Assembly: GCF_009496005.1 (NCBI RefSeq)
Contig: NZ_WIBF01000001.1
Location: forward strand, 310,001-374,000
Origin: Tritonibacter litoralis
Lineage (GTDB): Bacteria > Pseudomonadota > Alphaproteobacteria > Rhodobacterales > Rhodobacteraceae
DNA: 64,000 nt
Direction of reading: 5' to 3'
The position numbers were made by a program, and so were the translations under genes. This document shows positions 37,953 to 46,585 of the stretch, in pieces (the stretch's first letter is position 1; each line of letters opens with the position of its first letter). Below the pieces are notes generated by a model. The model saw nothing but the letters and a program-made list of their open reading frames with translations. It did not search any database and had not been told where the DNA came from.

Positions 37953-38393
37953 TCACTTCGATCCCAGATGTGCCACCATGGCATCCATTGCCATCACATA
38001 GCCAAATGACCCAAATCCACAGATCTGCCCAACAACGGCGCGGGAAATATAGGATTGGTGCCGAAAGGATTCGCGGGCATGGATATTGGACAGGTGGACT
38101 TCAATCGCGGGCAGTTCGACGGAAAACAGCGCGTCCATCAATGCCACAGAGGTATGTGTATAGGCCCCCGCATTCAGGATAATTCCATCCTGCGCCGTTT
38201 TTGCATTGTGGATCTGATCAATCAGATCGCCTTCGTGATTGGACTGATAGCAGTAAACCTCACATCCCTTAGACCGGCCATGATCCCTGCATTTTTCCTC
38301 AACCATTTGAAGAGTTTCACTGCCATAAACCTCCGGTTGACGGGTACCCAGAAGGTTGAGATTAGGACCGTTCAGGATCAGGAGTTTCGGCAT
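37953..38393 (-). CDS. aroQ: Type II 3-dehydroquinate dehydratase
   Basis: A 146-residue enzyme that dehydrates 3-dehydroquinate to 3-dehydroshikimate. Motifs are LILNGPNLNLLGTRQPEVYG with catalytic R18 and Y23, NHEGDLIDQIHNA, NAGAYTHTSVALMDAL and VHLSNIHARESFRHQSYI. Members form dodecamers. ATG 38393 is chosen because GGAAAG lies just upstream; an open extension to 38468 is not family-like. The LuxR gene lies nine bases downstream, which hints at co-transcription. Confidence 0.95.
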   Translation of the reverse strand: MPKLLILNGPNLNLLGTRQPEVYGSETLQMVEEKCRDHGRSKGCEVYCYQSNHEGDLIDQIHNAKTAQDGIILNAGAYTHTSVALMDALFSVELPAIEVHLSNIHARESFRHQSYISRAVVGQICGFGSFGYVMAMDAMVAHLGSK

Positions 38394-38727
38394 CGATCTT
38401 TCCATTCTTTTTGTTTTACCTGCAGCTAAGTATCGCGGATAAACAATGTCCTGCGCCACCCGCTGCACGATCCATTCAACTTTACGCAGTTTGGGCAGCT
38501 TAGAAAAGCTCTAGGCTTAACGCAGTTGGACGGTTTATCTAACTTTGTTGTCTAACTGCCCCTTGGTTTTTTGAATGGGCTTGTTTTTGGCTTCACAAGA
38601 GCCAGCCGTAAGAGTTTACACATCTTCGGCTGTCATAACGCAACTACAGCGTGGTTTTACGTATCGCAAAAGCCTCGACCAGATGGCTTGGACCGCGCTA
38701 CATGAAACACAGAGCGGAGCACAGGCG
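38394..38727. other. Divergent spacer with inverted and direct repeats
   Basis: 334 bases between aroQ and the crotonase gene. GCAGTTGGA (38522-38530) and TCTAACTGC (38551-38559) form an inverted repeat with one mismatch, and TCTAACT occurs twice (38538-38544, 38551-38557). These could be operator sites for the divergent promoters. No gene is seen. An open extension of the crotonase frame back to 38575 is not family-like. Confidence 0.4.
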
Positions 38728-39390
38728 ATGACGCAAGACTGGTTAAATCGCAGAGAGCATGGGGCAGGGATCGTCGAGCTACAGCTGGGCAACGGTCCAT
38801 CAAACGCACTGTCGCCGGGTTTGTTACAGGACTTTGCACAGCAAATTGCAGAGCTTGACGCCTCAGAAGCGGTTGAGGTCATCCTGATCGGCAGCCCCTT
38901 CAAAGCCTTCTCAGTTGGCACAGACAGTTCCCAGAATTCTGACGCCTTCAAGACGGCCCTCGACACTGCACTGATTACACTGTTTTCCTGTCAGACACCC
39001 ACAATTGCTGTTGTGAACGGCGACATACACGGACCCGGGCTCAGCTTGATTTTGACCTGTGATGACCGCATTGGGGTCACCAAATCGGGGTACAGTTATG
39101 ACGGCGTCCATTCCGGACTTGAGATGAGCGCGGTTGAAACCGTGCTGGTCAATCAGATGCTGGACCAAAATGTTCTGCGTCGCCTCGCACTGACCGGCCA
39201 AACAATTGGTCCTGTGGCGGCGCGCAACTATGGGATCATCGATATTGTTGCTGAAGACCAGGAAGACCTGTGGATGTATGCGCTGCGCGAAGCAAAGGCG
39301 TATGCAGCTCTGGCGCCGGATCGGTTTTCCAAGACCAAGACCTGCATTCGCGCCCATACATTGAATTTGATGCGATCTGCTGCTGGCTGA
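38728..39390 (+). CDS. Enoyl-CoA hydratase/isomerase family protein
   Basis: A 220-residue protein of the crotonase fold, shorter than typical hydratases (about 260). Recognisable are IVELQLGNGPSNALSPGLLQDFAQQI, the oxyanion-hole region FSVGTDSSQNS and TIAVVNGDIHGPGLSLILTCDDRIG. The usual catalytic glutamates of hydratases are not evident: SGLEMSAVETVL carries one near the expected place. The reaction is therefore unknown. The start is set at 38728 because the family homology begins there and GGAG lies upstream; it could be the ATG at 38686. It lies 28 bases before a serine hydrolase. Confidence 0.75.
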   Translation: MTQDWLNRREHGAGIVELQLGNGPSNALSPGLLQDFAQQIAELDASEAVEVILIGSPFKAFSVGTDSSQNSDAFKTALDTALITLFSCQTPTIAVVNGDIHGPGLSLILTCDDRIGVTKSGYSYDGVHSGLEMSAVETVLVNQMLDQNVLRRLALTGQTIGPVAARNYGIIDIVAEDQEDLWMYALREAKAYAALAPDRFSKTKTCIRAHTLNLMRSAAG

Positions 39391-39418
39391 TCGCTGCTTC
39401 ACCCAAGGGAAAAGTCAT

Positions 39419-40630
39419 TTGGATCATTCCGCGCTTGAACAGATCGCGCATTGGCAAACAGCCTATGTTCAGGCGGGGAAATACGCGGGCAGCTCCGTGT
39501 TGATCCATCAAAACGGGCAAGAGCGTTTCTTCTCGGCCGTAGGGCAACGTGATCTCCAGCGCGCAACCGCCTTTGACCGCGACACGGTTGTGCGGCTCTA
39601 TTCGATGACCAAACCGGTGACATCGCTTGCTGTTCTGATCTTGATTGAACGCGGCGCGCTTCGGCTTGATACACCGCTTGATGCAATCTTACCGGAGTTC
39701 CGGGATTTGCAGGCTTTGGTCGTGGATGCGACCTCTGCGGAGCAAACGGCGGCGGCCCAGATCCCAACCATATTGCAGCTTTTGACCCATCAGTCCGGGT
39801 TTTCATATGCGTTCAACACAGGGCTGGTGCCAGAGTTGATGGCTGCAAACGACATTTCCTTTGGGCCAGACCAAGGCAGCCTGGAACAACAGGTCAGCGC
39901 GCTGGCGCGGCTTCCCTTGGCCTTTCAGCCTGGAGAGAAATGGGAATACTCCGTTTCAATTGATGTACTGGGCCGCGTGATCGAAGTGGTCAGCGGTCAA
40001 AGCCTGGACACATTTTTGCGCGCAGAAATTTTGGATCCAATGTCCATGCTGGACACAGGCTTTTGCGTGCGCCCCGATCAAATCGACCAGTTTGCGGTTC
40101 TGTATTCACAGACCACGGGCGGGCAGTTTGACGTCAATACGGTCACCGCACCGTCAGGGCCGCTCCAGGATGTGGATGATGCCGGTCGGTCACCGTTTTT
40201 GGACACCACATTGTTTTCCGGCGGCGGTGGCCTGGTGGGAACCATTGATGATTATGCGAAGTTTGCCAACATGTTGCTGCACAACGGGAATGTCGGCGGT
40301 CATCAGCTGGTGTCGCCGAAAACGGCGCAGATTATGCGTCGCAATCATTTGCCATCGGAAATTGCAGACATGGGACCAACCAGCTTTGCGGAACAGCCAA
40401 TGCGTGGCATGGGCTTTGGCCTCGGCGGGTCTGTTTTGTTGGATCAAAAACGCGCGCAAACCTCTGGATCTGTTGGGGATTTCAGCTGGGGTGGGATTGC
40501 CTCCACTTATTTCTGGATCGACCCCAAGCGGCAATTGTCCATCGTGTTTTTCACGCAGCTGTTGCCGTCCAGCGCATATCCATCGCGGGGCGAGCTTAAA
40601 ACGCTGGTAGATCAGGCTGTGTCACCGTAA
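39419..40630 (+). CDS. Class C beta-lactamase family serine hydrolase
   Basis: A 403-residue protein of the serine beta-lactamase/penicillin-binding fold. The nucleophile motif S-x-x-K is S62-M-T-K65 in LYSMTKPVTSLAVLILIERGAL. A Y-S-V motif (WEYSVSIDVLG) stands where class C enzymes have Y-x-N, and GGGLVGTIDDYAKFANMLL is conserved. There is no signal peptide, so it is likely a cytoplasmic esterase of the EstB type rather than a periplasmic beta-lactamase. TTG is the start, supported by AAGGGA ten bases upstream. It may be co-transcribed with the crotonase. Confidence 0.85.
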   Translation: MDHSALEQIAHWQTAYVQAGKYAGSSVLIHQNGQERFFSAVGQRDLQRATAFDRDTVVRLYSMTKPVTSLAVLILIERGALRLDTPLDAILPEFRDLQALVVDATSAEQTAAAQIPTILQLLTHQSGFSYAFNTGLVPELMAANDISFGPDQGSLEQQVSALARLPLAFQPGEKWEYSVSIDVLGRVIEVVSGQSLDTFLRAEILDPMSMLDTGFCVRPDQIDQFAVLYSQTTGGQFDVNTVTAPSGPLQDVDDAGRSPFLDTTLFSGGGGLVGTIDDYAKFANMLLHNGNVGGHQLVSPKTAQIMRRNHLPSEIADMGPTSFAEQPMRGMGFGLGGSVLLDQKRAQTSGSVGDFSWGGIASTYFWIDPKRQLSIVFFTQLLPSSAYPSRGELKTLVDQAVSP

Positions 40631-40689
40631 ATGGCAAGTCTGGCATCCATTTATTTAACATAATTCTCATTACACAACATTTGCAGATC

Positions 40690-40722
40690 GAAAAAAAGGC
40701 CGGACCCGTGTTGGATCCAGCC
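40690..40722 (-). terminator. Terminator of the C1/corrinoid operon
   Basis: Read on the minus strand, a ten-pair stem (two G-U pairs) between 40713-40722 and 40698-40707, loop AACAC, is followed by seven T residues. It lies 26 bases beyond the stop of the methyltransferase. Confidence 0.85.
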
Positions 40723-40748
40723 CCGCCATACGTCAACAATTACCCAGG

Positions 40749-41822
40749 TTAACCACGGCGACGACGACCGCCGCCGCGACGTCCACGCGCGCCTTCGGCA
40801 CCATCGTCTTTCTTATTGAACTTGATCCACTCAGCGCCGCCTTCGTCGTTATTGGTCAGGAAGTTCGCCGCACGGATTGCTTCCATCTCTTTTCCAGCGC
40901 GCGGCTTGGTGGACCCCATGCCAAACAGTTTGACAAAGGCTTCATCCTCCATGCCCTCAGGCAGAATGATACCAGCGGCTTCGACCTCCGCCTTCTTCTC
41001 GGCAATCTTTTTGGGACCAATGGGCAGCGCCACCGGGTTCATGATTGCAGAGGTCATGCCTGTGGCCATTGCCATCGGCAAAAATGCGTTGTTGATGCCA
41101 TGGCGGTTTGGCAAACCAAACGAGATGTTGGAAGCGCCACAGGTGGTGTTCACACCCAGCTCGTTGCGCAAACGGCGATTAAGCTCAAAGACTTGCAAGC
41201 CAGCGGTTCCCATTGCGCCAATGGGCATCACCAGCGGGTCCACAACAATATCATGTGCCGGAATGCCAAAATCTGCGGCACGTTCGACGATCTTTTTCGC
41301 AACGGCGAAACGCACCTCGGGATCTTCGGAAATCCCGGTGTCATCATTGGAAATCGCAACAACCGGCACGTTGTATTTTTTGACCAGCGGCAGAACGATT
41401 TCCAGCCGCTCTTCCTCACCGGTGACCGAGTTCAGCAACGGACGCCCTTCGGCGGCCTCCAGACCGGCCTCCAACGCGCCAGGAACCGAGGAGTCGATAC
41501 ACAGCGGTGTATCTGTAACCGCTTGGACCGTTTTGACCAATTGGCGCATCAGGTCCGGCTCAACAAAGTTATTGTCGGCATACCGCGGATCTTCGGCCAT
41601 TTTGTTTGAGAACACCGCGCCCGAGTTAATGTCGAGCACAGTTGCCCCCGCGGCCACCTGCGCCAGAGCATCAGATTCCACACGTGAGAAATCACCGCGT
41701 TCCAACTCTTCGTTCAGGATTTTCCGACCGGTCGGGTTGATGCGTTCGCCAATGACTGTGAACGGCTGATCGAAACCCATGATTGTGGTTTTCGATTTAG
41801 ATTCAATAATAGTACGGGTCAT
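40749..41822 (-). CDS. Methyltetrahydrofolate-corrinoid methyltransferase (pterin-binding domain)
   Basis: A 357-residue TIM-barrel protein of the dihydropteroate synthase-like pterin-binding family. Typical segments are TVIGERINPTGRKI, GATVLDINSGAVF, PLCIDSSVPGALEAGLEAAEGRPLLNSVTGEEER, VVAISNDDTGI, DIVVDPLVMPIGAM and CGASNISFGLPNRHGINNAFL. The enzyme moves the methyl group of methyl-tetrahydrofolate to a corrinoid protein. The C-terminus is a very basic tail. It follows metF and a small 'virulence factor' gene. In Roseobacters such stand-alone domains act as pieces of a split B12-dependent methionine synthase; the B12-binding and homocysteine pieces are not in the window. Confidence 0.87.
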   Translation of the reverse strand: MTRTIIESKSKTTIMGFDQPFTVIGERINPTGRKILNEELERGDFSRVESDALAQVAAGATVLDINSGAVFSNKMAEDPRYADNNFVEPDLMRQLVKTVQAVTDTPLCIDSSVPGALEAGLEAAEGRPLLNSVTGEEERLEIVLPLVKKYNVPVVAISNDDTGISEDPEVRFAVAKKIVERAADFGIPAHDIVVDPLVMPIGAMGTAGLQVFELNRRLRNELGVNTTCGASNISFGLPNRHGINNAFLPMAMATGMTSAIMNPVALPIGPKKIAEKKAEVEAAGIILPEGMEDEAFVKLFGMGSTKPRAGKEMEAIRAANFLTNNDEGGAEWIKFNKKDDGAEGARGRRGGGRRRRG

Positions 41823-41832
41823 ACTTGATCCT

Positions 41833-42756
41833 TCAGGAGTTCACAGGTTTTGCGGCATCACCGCCATTATCAATGGCCCACGTTGCATTTGTTTTGATCC
41901 CACCAAGCGGGAAGAAATGCACATTGGTGATGTTGAAGTCCGGGTTTGCGGCCTTGTGCGCAGCAAGCTCAGTCAGCACATCTGTCGGCTCATAGGGCAA
42001 CAACAGCTTACTGACATCCATCGCACGTTTCTGCAGCACCTTCAGCGATGGCCCTACCCCACATGCAATGGCGAATTTGATCAGGGTCTGCAGTTTGGCC
42101 GGGCCTGCGATACCGATATGGACAGGAATATCAACGCCCGCTTCTTTGATAGCGTCGGCCCATTCAATAATGGGTTTTGCATCAAAGCAGAACTGGGTCG
42201 CCAGAGCCATTTGAGCATCTGTCGTTTCAGAGAATTTCTGTTTCCATTGAAGCGCTTCGTCAACATTCTTCATGCTGCCATCGGGATCAATATCTTTGTT
42301 CCCTTCAGGATGTCCGGCCACATGGAGATTGGTAAACCCGGCCTTGTCAAACAAGCCGGTCTCCAACAGCTGCATCGAGCAATGAAATTCACCCTGCGGC
42401 TGGTTCACACCACCGGCCAAAAGCAGCGCCTGTTTGACATCTGCTTCGCCCTGATAACGCGCGATCCAATCGGCGAGTGTGGCCGCGTCCTTGATAATGC
42501 GCGCCGGGAAATGCGGCATGACCGGAAAGCCCTCGGCATTGATGCGTTTGGCGGTCTCAACCATCTCTTCGACCGGCGTGCCATCGATATGGGCAATGTA
42601 AACCCGAGTGCCCGCTGGCAGAAGATCGCGAAAGCTTTCAACCTTGGCCGCTGTGCGCGGCATCACTTCGATCGAATATCCGTTCAGGAAGGCTTCGACT
42701 TCAGGATTTACAGGCCGCGCGCCGCTGTCACGTTTCTTAAAGTTCAACAAAGCCAT
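41833..42756 (-). CDS. metF: Methylenetetrahydrofolate reductase family protein
   Basis: A 307-residue TIM-barrel flavoprotein-type enzyme that would reduce methylene-tetrahydrofolate to methyl-tetrahydrofolate. Family features are SIEVMPRTAAKVESFRDLLPAGTRVYIAHIDGTP, VMPHFPARIIKD, QALLLAGG, NLHVAGHPEG and ATQFCFDAKPIIEWADAIKEAGVDIPVHIGIAGPA. ATG 42756 is chosen because GGGAGG lies just upstream. Ten bases separate it from the corrinoid methyltransferase, which uses its product, so the two form a methyl-supply route. It is the diverged MetF type of this gene trio, not the E. coli type. Confidence 0.87.
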   Translation of the reverse strand: MALLNFKKRDSGARPVNPEVEAFLNGYSIEVMPRTAAKVESFRDLLPAGTRVYIAHIDGTPVEEMVETAKRINAEGFPVMPHFPARIIKDAATLADWIARYQGEADVKQALLLAGGVNQPQGEFHCSMQLLETGLFDKAGFTNLHVAGHPEGNKDIDPDGSMKNVDEALQWKQKFSETTDAQMALATQFCFDAKPIIEWADAIKEAGVDIPVHIGIAGPAKLQTLIKFAIACGVGPSLKVLQKRAMDVSKLLLPYEPTDVLTELAAHKAANPDFNITNVHFFPLGGIKTNATWAIDNGGDAAKPVNS

Positions 42757-42782
42757 CGCGGCCTCCCATAAAGCTTCCAGGC

Positions 42783-43079
42783 TTACGCCCATCCGTCATT
42801 GGCGATCAAGGCCTTCAGGCGTTCTTGATCGTATTCCTGTTCCAGACGTTGAACTTCGGCGTCCGCGATCTCGGCCGCTTCGCCTTCGATAGAGATGGGA
42901 TCCGCCTTGCGCCATTCTGCCAGATAAGCATCTGCATCCTTGGCACCAACCTTCATGGCTGCGCGGTCGATCGCTTGCTCGAACCGTTCATCCAAAATCT
43001 TTTTGGTCCCACGGCGGCCTTTGCCAACGATAACTTGGGCTGGAATATCCCGCCAGTATACGATTGTGACCTCAGCCAT
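42783..43079 (-). CDS. 'Virulence factor' family protein (C1/corrinoid cluster)
   Basis: A 98-residue protein matching by eye the small family named virulence factor in Pfam (start MAEVTIVYWRDIPAQVIVGKGRRGTKKILDERFEQAIDRAAMKVGA). Despite the name, it regularly stands first in operons with MetF and a corrinoid methyltransferase, so a role in one-carbon or corrinoid metabolism is more likely. The ATG at 43079 begins the conserved part and has GAGGGGG upstream. metF starts 26 bases after its stop. Confidence 0.8.
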   Translation of the reverse strand: MAEVTIVYWRDIPAQVIVGKGRRGTKKILDERFEQAIDRAAMKVGAKDADAYLAEWRKADPISIEGEAAEIADAEVQRLEQEYDQERLKALIANDGWA

Positions 43080-43371
43080 GGACCTGATCCCCCTCATTCG
43101 TCTGGGTATTCTTGGAAACCTACGATCAGCACCGCAGCAGTGTTCGTCGGTTTTCGACAACACATGCGTTTAGAGCGACGTTTTGTGTGAGGATGAGATA
43201 CGCTGGTGGCGCCCAAAAATCCACATCAAACGAAACTCATATTCTTCACACTCATTATGAATCACACCACAGTTTTTTCCAGCAAATGCTCAAGAAATGG
43301 ACTGCGCTGCTTGCGCCGTCGGAATGCCCGACATATTCTGTTGTTAACACGATAATCGGAGGGCGTGAATC

Positions 43372-44484
43372 ATGGCGCCCAGGCGTTCCAAAGGTGCGCG
43401 TGCGTTTCCCCGCGCGGTTGAGACCACGGCACCTGCCCGCCCAGACCCAGATGCGCTTTATGCGGCTTTGGATTTGGGAACAAACAGTTGCAGGATGCTC
43501 ATTGCCCAACCCAAGGGCAGCGGGTTTCATGTGGTCGACAGTTTTTCAAAGTCTGTGCAATTGGGCGCAGGCTTGGAGAAATCCGAGCGCCTGTCGCGTG
43601 GATCGATGGCGCGCACCATTCAAGCCCTGCGAATCTGCCAGAAAAAGCTGAAACGGCACCGCGTGCGCAATATGCGACTGGTGGCCACCGAAGCCTGCAG
43701 ACGCGCCAAAAACGCGCGGGATTTCATTCACCAGGTGCGTCGGGAAACCGGGCTGAAGCTTGAGATTATCAAACCCGAAGAGGAAGCCCGGCTGGCGGTT
43801 ATTTCATGCGCCCCTCTGGTGTCGACCAAGACGGATCAGCTGTTGGTAGTCGACATTGGCGGTGGCTCGACCGAGCTGGTGTGGATTGACCTATCGTCTG
43901 TTCCCCGCCGCGACCGACCCACGGCAATTATGCGGCTGCAATCGGGGTTCCATTCCGGCGACTCACCCTTCCCTGCAGCCAAGGTTGTGGATTGGATCAG
44001 TGTTCCTTTGGGTGTTGCCACGCTCAGGGATCAGTTCAACGACGTGGAAGATGATTCCGGTCGCTTTGCGTTGATGAGCTGGTTTTTTGAAGAAAGCCTG
44101 GCGGATTTTGCCCCCTATAAGGATGAGCAAGCCCGCGAAGGCTTTCAAATCGTTGGAACTTCTGGAACCGTGACGACGGTTGCCGCCTCTCATCTGGGGC
44201 TGAAACGATATGACCGGACCAAGGTCGACGGATTGCGGATGACGTCAGATCAGATTGACAAGGTCATACGCGGCTATCTAGACCTCGGCCCCAACGGACG
44301 CCGCCATGACCCGCGCATTGGCGATGACCGTCAGGCATTGATCATGTCCGGCTCAGCCATTTTGCAGACATTGCTGCGGTGCTGGCCAACAGATCGGCTG
44401 ACGGTTGCGGATCGGGGCCTGCGCGAGGGGCTCTTGTATGCCCAGATGAGCGCGGATGGTGTTTTGGAAGATGGGCCATTCTGA
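43372..44484 (+). CDS. Ppx/GppA family phosphatase
   Basis: A 370-residue member of the exopolyphosphatase/pppGpp phosphohydrolase family. The actin-like nucleotide-binding motifs are LYAALDLGTNSCRMLIAQ, the conserved VATEACRRAKNARDFI, LLVVDIGGGSTELVWI and a GTSGTVTTVAA segment. It lacks the C-terminal HD-like domain of long Ppx proteins, which makes it the short form common in this group. Substrate (polyphosphate or pppGpp) cannot be told apart by eye. The next gene, rlmE, starts about 66 bases later; ppx-rlmE pairing is common in Rhodobacterales. Confidence 0.9.
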   Translation: MAPRRSKGARAFPRAVETTAPARPDPDALYAALDLGTNSCRMLIAQPKGSGFHVVDSFSKSVQLGAGLEKSERLSRGSMARTIQALRICQKKLKRHRVRNMRLVATEACRRAKNARDFIHQVRRETGLKLEIIKPEEEARLAVISCAPLVSTKTDQLLVVDIGGGSTELVWIDLSSVPRRDRPTAIMRLQSGFHSGDSPFPAAKVVDWISVPLGVATLRDQFNDVEDDSGRFALMSWFFEESLADFAPYKDEQAREGFQIVGTSGTVTTVAASHLGLKRYDRTKVDGLRMTSDQIDKVIRGYLDLGPNGRRHDPRIGDDRQALIMSGSAILQTLLRCWPTDRLTVADRGLREGLLYAQMSADGVLEDGPF

Positions 44485-44550
44485 CCCAAATCCGGCAAAG
44501 ACAAAGATGTGGTAAAGTGGCCCGAGCGCCGCTTTCGATATGGTGATGAT

Positions 44551-45273
44551 ATGGCGAAGACGCCGACAGGAAAAAACACGTCCGGTCGTGGACAACGCGA
44601 TCTGAAGGTCAAGGTGAAATCCGCCCGTGGCCGCAAGCTCAGCTCGACCCGATGGCTGCAGCGGCAATTGAACGACCCTTATGTGCGGCGTGCACAACAA
44701 GAAGGCTATCGCGGGCGTGCCGCCTATAAGATCATGGAGCTGGACGATAAATACCGGTTTCTGGTGCCGGGTGCACGTGTGGTGGACCTGGGCTGTGCGC
44801 CGGGCGGGTGGAGCCAAGTTGCGGTCAAACGGATCAATGCGCTGGGTGAAAAATCCGGAAAATCCATCGGCCGCATTGTTGGCGTCGACCTCCAAGAAGT
44901 GGAACCTTTGGCAGGCGCTGAATTCCACCAGCTGGATTTTATGGACGACGGAGCCGATGACAAGGTCAAGGACTGGCTTGGCGGCACAGCAGATGTGGTG
45001 ATGTCAGATATGGCTGCAGCCAGCTCAGGCCACAAACAGACGGATCACCTGCGTATCATTTCGCTGTGCGAGACGGCGGCCTATTTCGCCTTTGACGTTT
45101 TGGAAGACGGCGGGACATTTGTAGCCAAAGTTCTGGCAGGCGGCGCCGAAGGTGAACTGCAGAAGCTGCTGAAGCTGAAGTTCGACAAGGTCATGAATGT
45201 GAAACCGCCCTCCTCCCGGTCCGACAGTTCCGAGAAGTTCGTGGTGGCAATGGGCTTTCGCGGCAGGGATTGA
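44551..45273 (+). CDS. rlmE: 23S rRNA (uridine-2'-O-)-methyltransferase RlmE (FtsJ)
   Basis: A 240-residue SAM-dependent enzyme that methylates the ribose of U2552 in 23S rRNA. The basic N-terminus ([28 protein letters not shown]) is followed by [13 protein letters not shown], the SAM motif [28 protein letters not shown]-like [26 protein letters not shown] and [11 protein letters not shown]. The catalytic lysines of the RrmJ K-D-K-E set are at the expected places. The ATG at 44551 is preferred; a GTG 14 codons earlier would add a non-family stretch. Confidence 0.95.
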   Translation: MAKTPTGKNTSGRGQRDLKVKVKSARGRKLSSTRWLQRQLNDPYVRRAQQEGYRGRAAYKIMELDDKYRFLVPGARVVDLGCAPGGWSQVAVKRINALGEKSGKSIGRIVGVDLQEVEPLAGAEFHQLDFMDDGADDKVKDWLGGTADVVMSDMAAASSGHKQTDHLRIISLCETAAYFAFDVLEDGGTFVAKVLAGGAEGELQKLLKLKFDKVMNVKPPSSRSDSSEKFVVAMGFRGRD

Positions 45274-45301
45274 CGTCACCTGCCCCAAAGACCCGTATCC
45301 A

Positions 45302-45469
45302 TTACAGATGCGATGGCGCTTGTAGGGATTTCTTGGCAATTTCGCGCTGAAGCTTTTGCAGTTCTGCGTCATCCTCGGTCAGCTGCCACAGGCGGACGGG
45401 CGCTGTTTTTCCCTTTTCAAGACCGTTCGAAAAGGTGATGGCCTTCAAGGTTTTTGACAGAAGAGACAT
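45302..45469 (-). CDS. Small hypothetical protein, 55 residues
   Basis: The frame begins MSLLSKTLKAITFSNGLEKG and ends KKSLQAPSHL. A GGAG lies ten bases before the ATG, and codon choice matches neighbouring genes. The middle segment (PVRLWQLTEDDAELQKLQREIA) looks amphipathic and helical. It sits between rlmE (converging) and brkB (same strand, upstream). No family is recognised and no function can be assigned, but the ribosome-binding site and codon use support a real gene. Confidence 0.62.
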   Translation of the reverse strand: MSLLSKTLKAITFSNGLEKGKTAPVRLWQLTEDDAELQKLQREIAKKSLQAPSHL

Positions 45470-45586
45470 GGAACCGCTCCAAATTGATGTGATCGCTTTG
45501 GATTATGGTTAATCACCGACTGTGGGCCCAAAATGGCGCAATTGTGTCACGGCTGCCTTATTGTTTCACTTTCGGCAACAATGTGG

Positions 45587-46441
45587 TCAATCCGCCGTAG
45601 ATTTGATGTTTCGATCCATCAAAGCACCATTCAATTCCGCACCCAAAATCAAAATCGCTGCGTTCAGATACAGGAAAACAAGCGCCACCATCGCACCGGC
45701 CAGCCCCGCATAGGTCGCCGAATACTGGGCAAAGCTAGCGATATAATAGGCAAAGCCAATCCCAGCGCCCCACCACAGGATAACCGTGAACAAAGCCCCT
45801 GCCCCAATTTCGCGCAGACTGTGCAACCGGTCCGGCAAGGCAAAATGGCAGACAAAGACCGAAATCACAGGCACGCAAAGGACAAGCATCCCGTTTGAGC
45901 CATTTGCCCATGTGGACACAAATTCGGCGCTCATACCTGGGAGGTGATCCGCGAGGTAGTAGATCACCAACGGTAAGACAACCTCAAACACGGCGGCGAT
46001 CAACAGCCCTGCCGCACCTATGATCACCAGCGCGACGCAGATGGCGCGCGCTATCCAAAAGGGTCGCGTGTCATCCTCATGATAGGCAGACACCATCGCC
46101 AAACGCACCGCGTCCACGCCATTTGACGCAAAATAAATGGTCAAAACCCCGCTAAAGGTCACCAGCTTCAGCCCGGATGTCTCAAGAACGGCCATGACCT
46201 CATGCTTGATCGGCGACGCCACCGCATCTGGCCAACTGCCAAACAACAGCTCCATAACGTGTTCAATATCAATAGACTGCGCGGAAACCTCTGCAATAGC
46301 CCCAGCCAAGGAGACCGTGAACAACGCAAAAGGAAACAAAGCCAACATCATGGACATCGCGATATGGCTGCTGAGCACCCAACCGTTTTTGTGATTGAAC
46401 TGCACAGCCGCAGCAAGCAAAGCGGTAACAAAACGTCGCAA
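45587..46441 (-). CDS. YihY/BrkB family membrane protein
   Basis: A 284-residue inner-membrane protein with six predicted helices, for example MMLALFPFALFTVSLAGAIA and VALVFLYLNAAILILGAELNGAL. The family was once thought to be RNase BN and is now considered a transporter of unknown substrate. Conserved segments include GWVLSSHIAMSMMLALFPF and the C-terminal YLNAAILILGAELNG. A TTG at 46441 is chosen as start because homology begins there and AGGGA lies eight bases upstream; the open frame extends to 46483. Confidence 0.85.
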   Translation of the reverse strand: MRRFVTALLAAAVQFNHKNGWVLSSHIAMSMMLALFPFALFTVSLAGAIAEVSAQSIDIEHVMELLFGSWPDAVASPIKHEVMAVLETSGLKLVTFSGVLTIYFASNGVDAVRLAMVSAYHEDDTRPFWIARAICVALVIIGAAGLLIAAVFEVVLPLVIYYLADHLPGMSAEFVSTWANGSNGMLVLCVPVISVFVCHFALPDRLHSLREIGAGALFTVILWWGAGIGFAYYIASFAQYSATYAGLAGAMVALVFLYLNAAILILGAELNGALMDRNIKSTAD

Positions 46442-46585
46442 ACCTGTGGTCCCTATGATACTGAAACATCTGCACAATACCAAGTGAACACGGAATTGGC
46501 GCTTTTATTTTTTGATCTTTGAACTATCCCTTAAACAGTGGGTTCAACGAGAGCCTGCGACGCATATCAATCTCAATTTAAAAGG

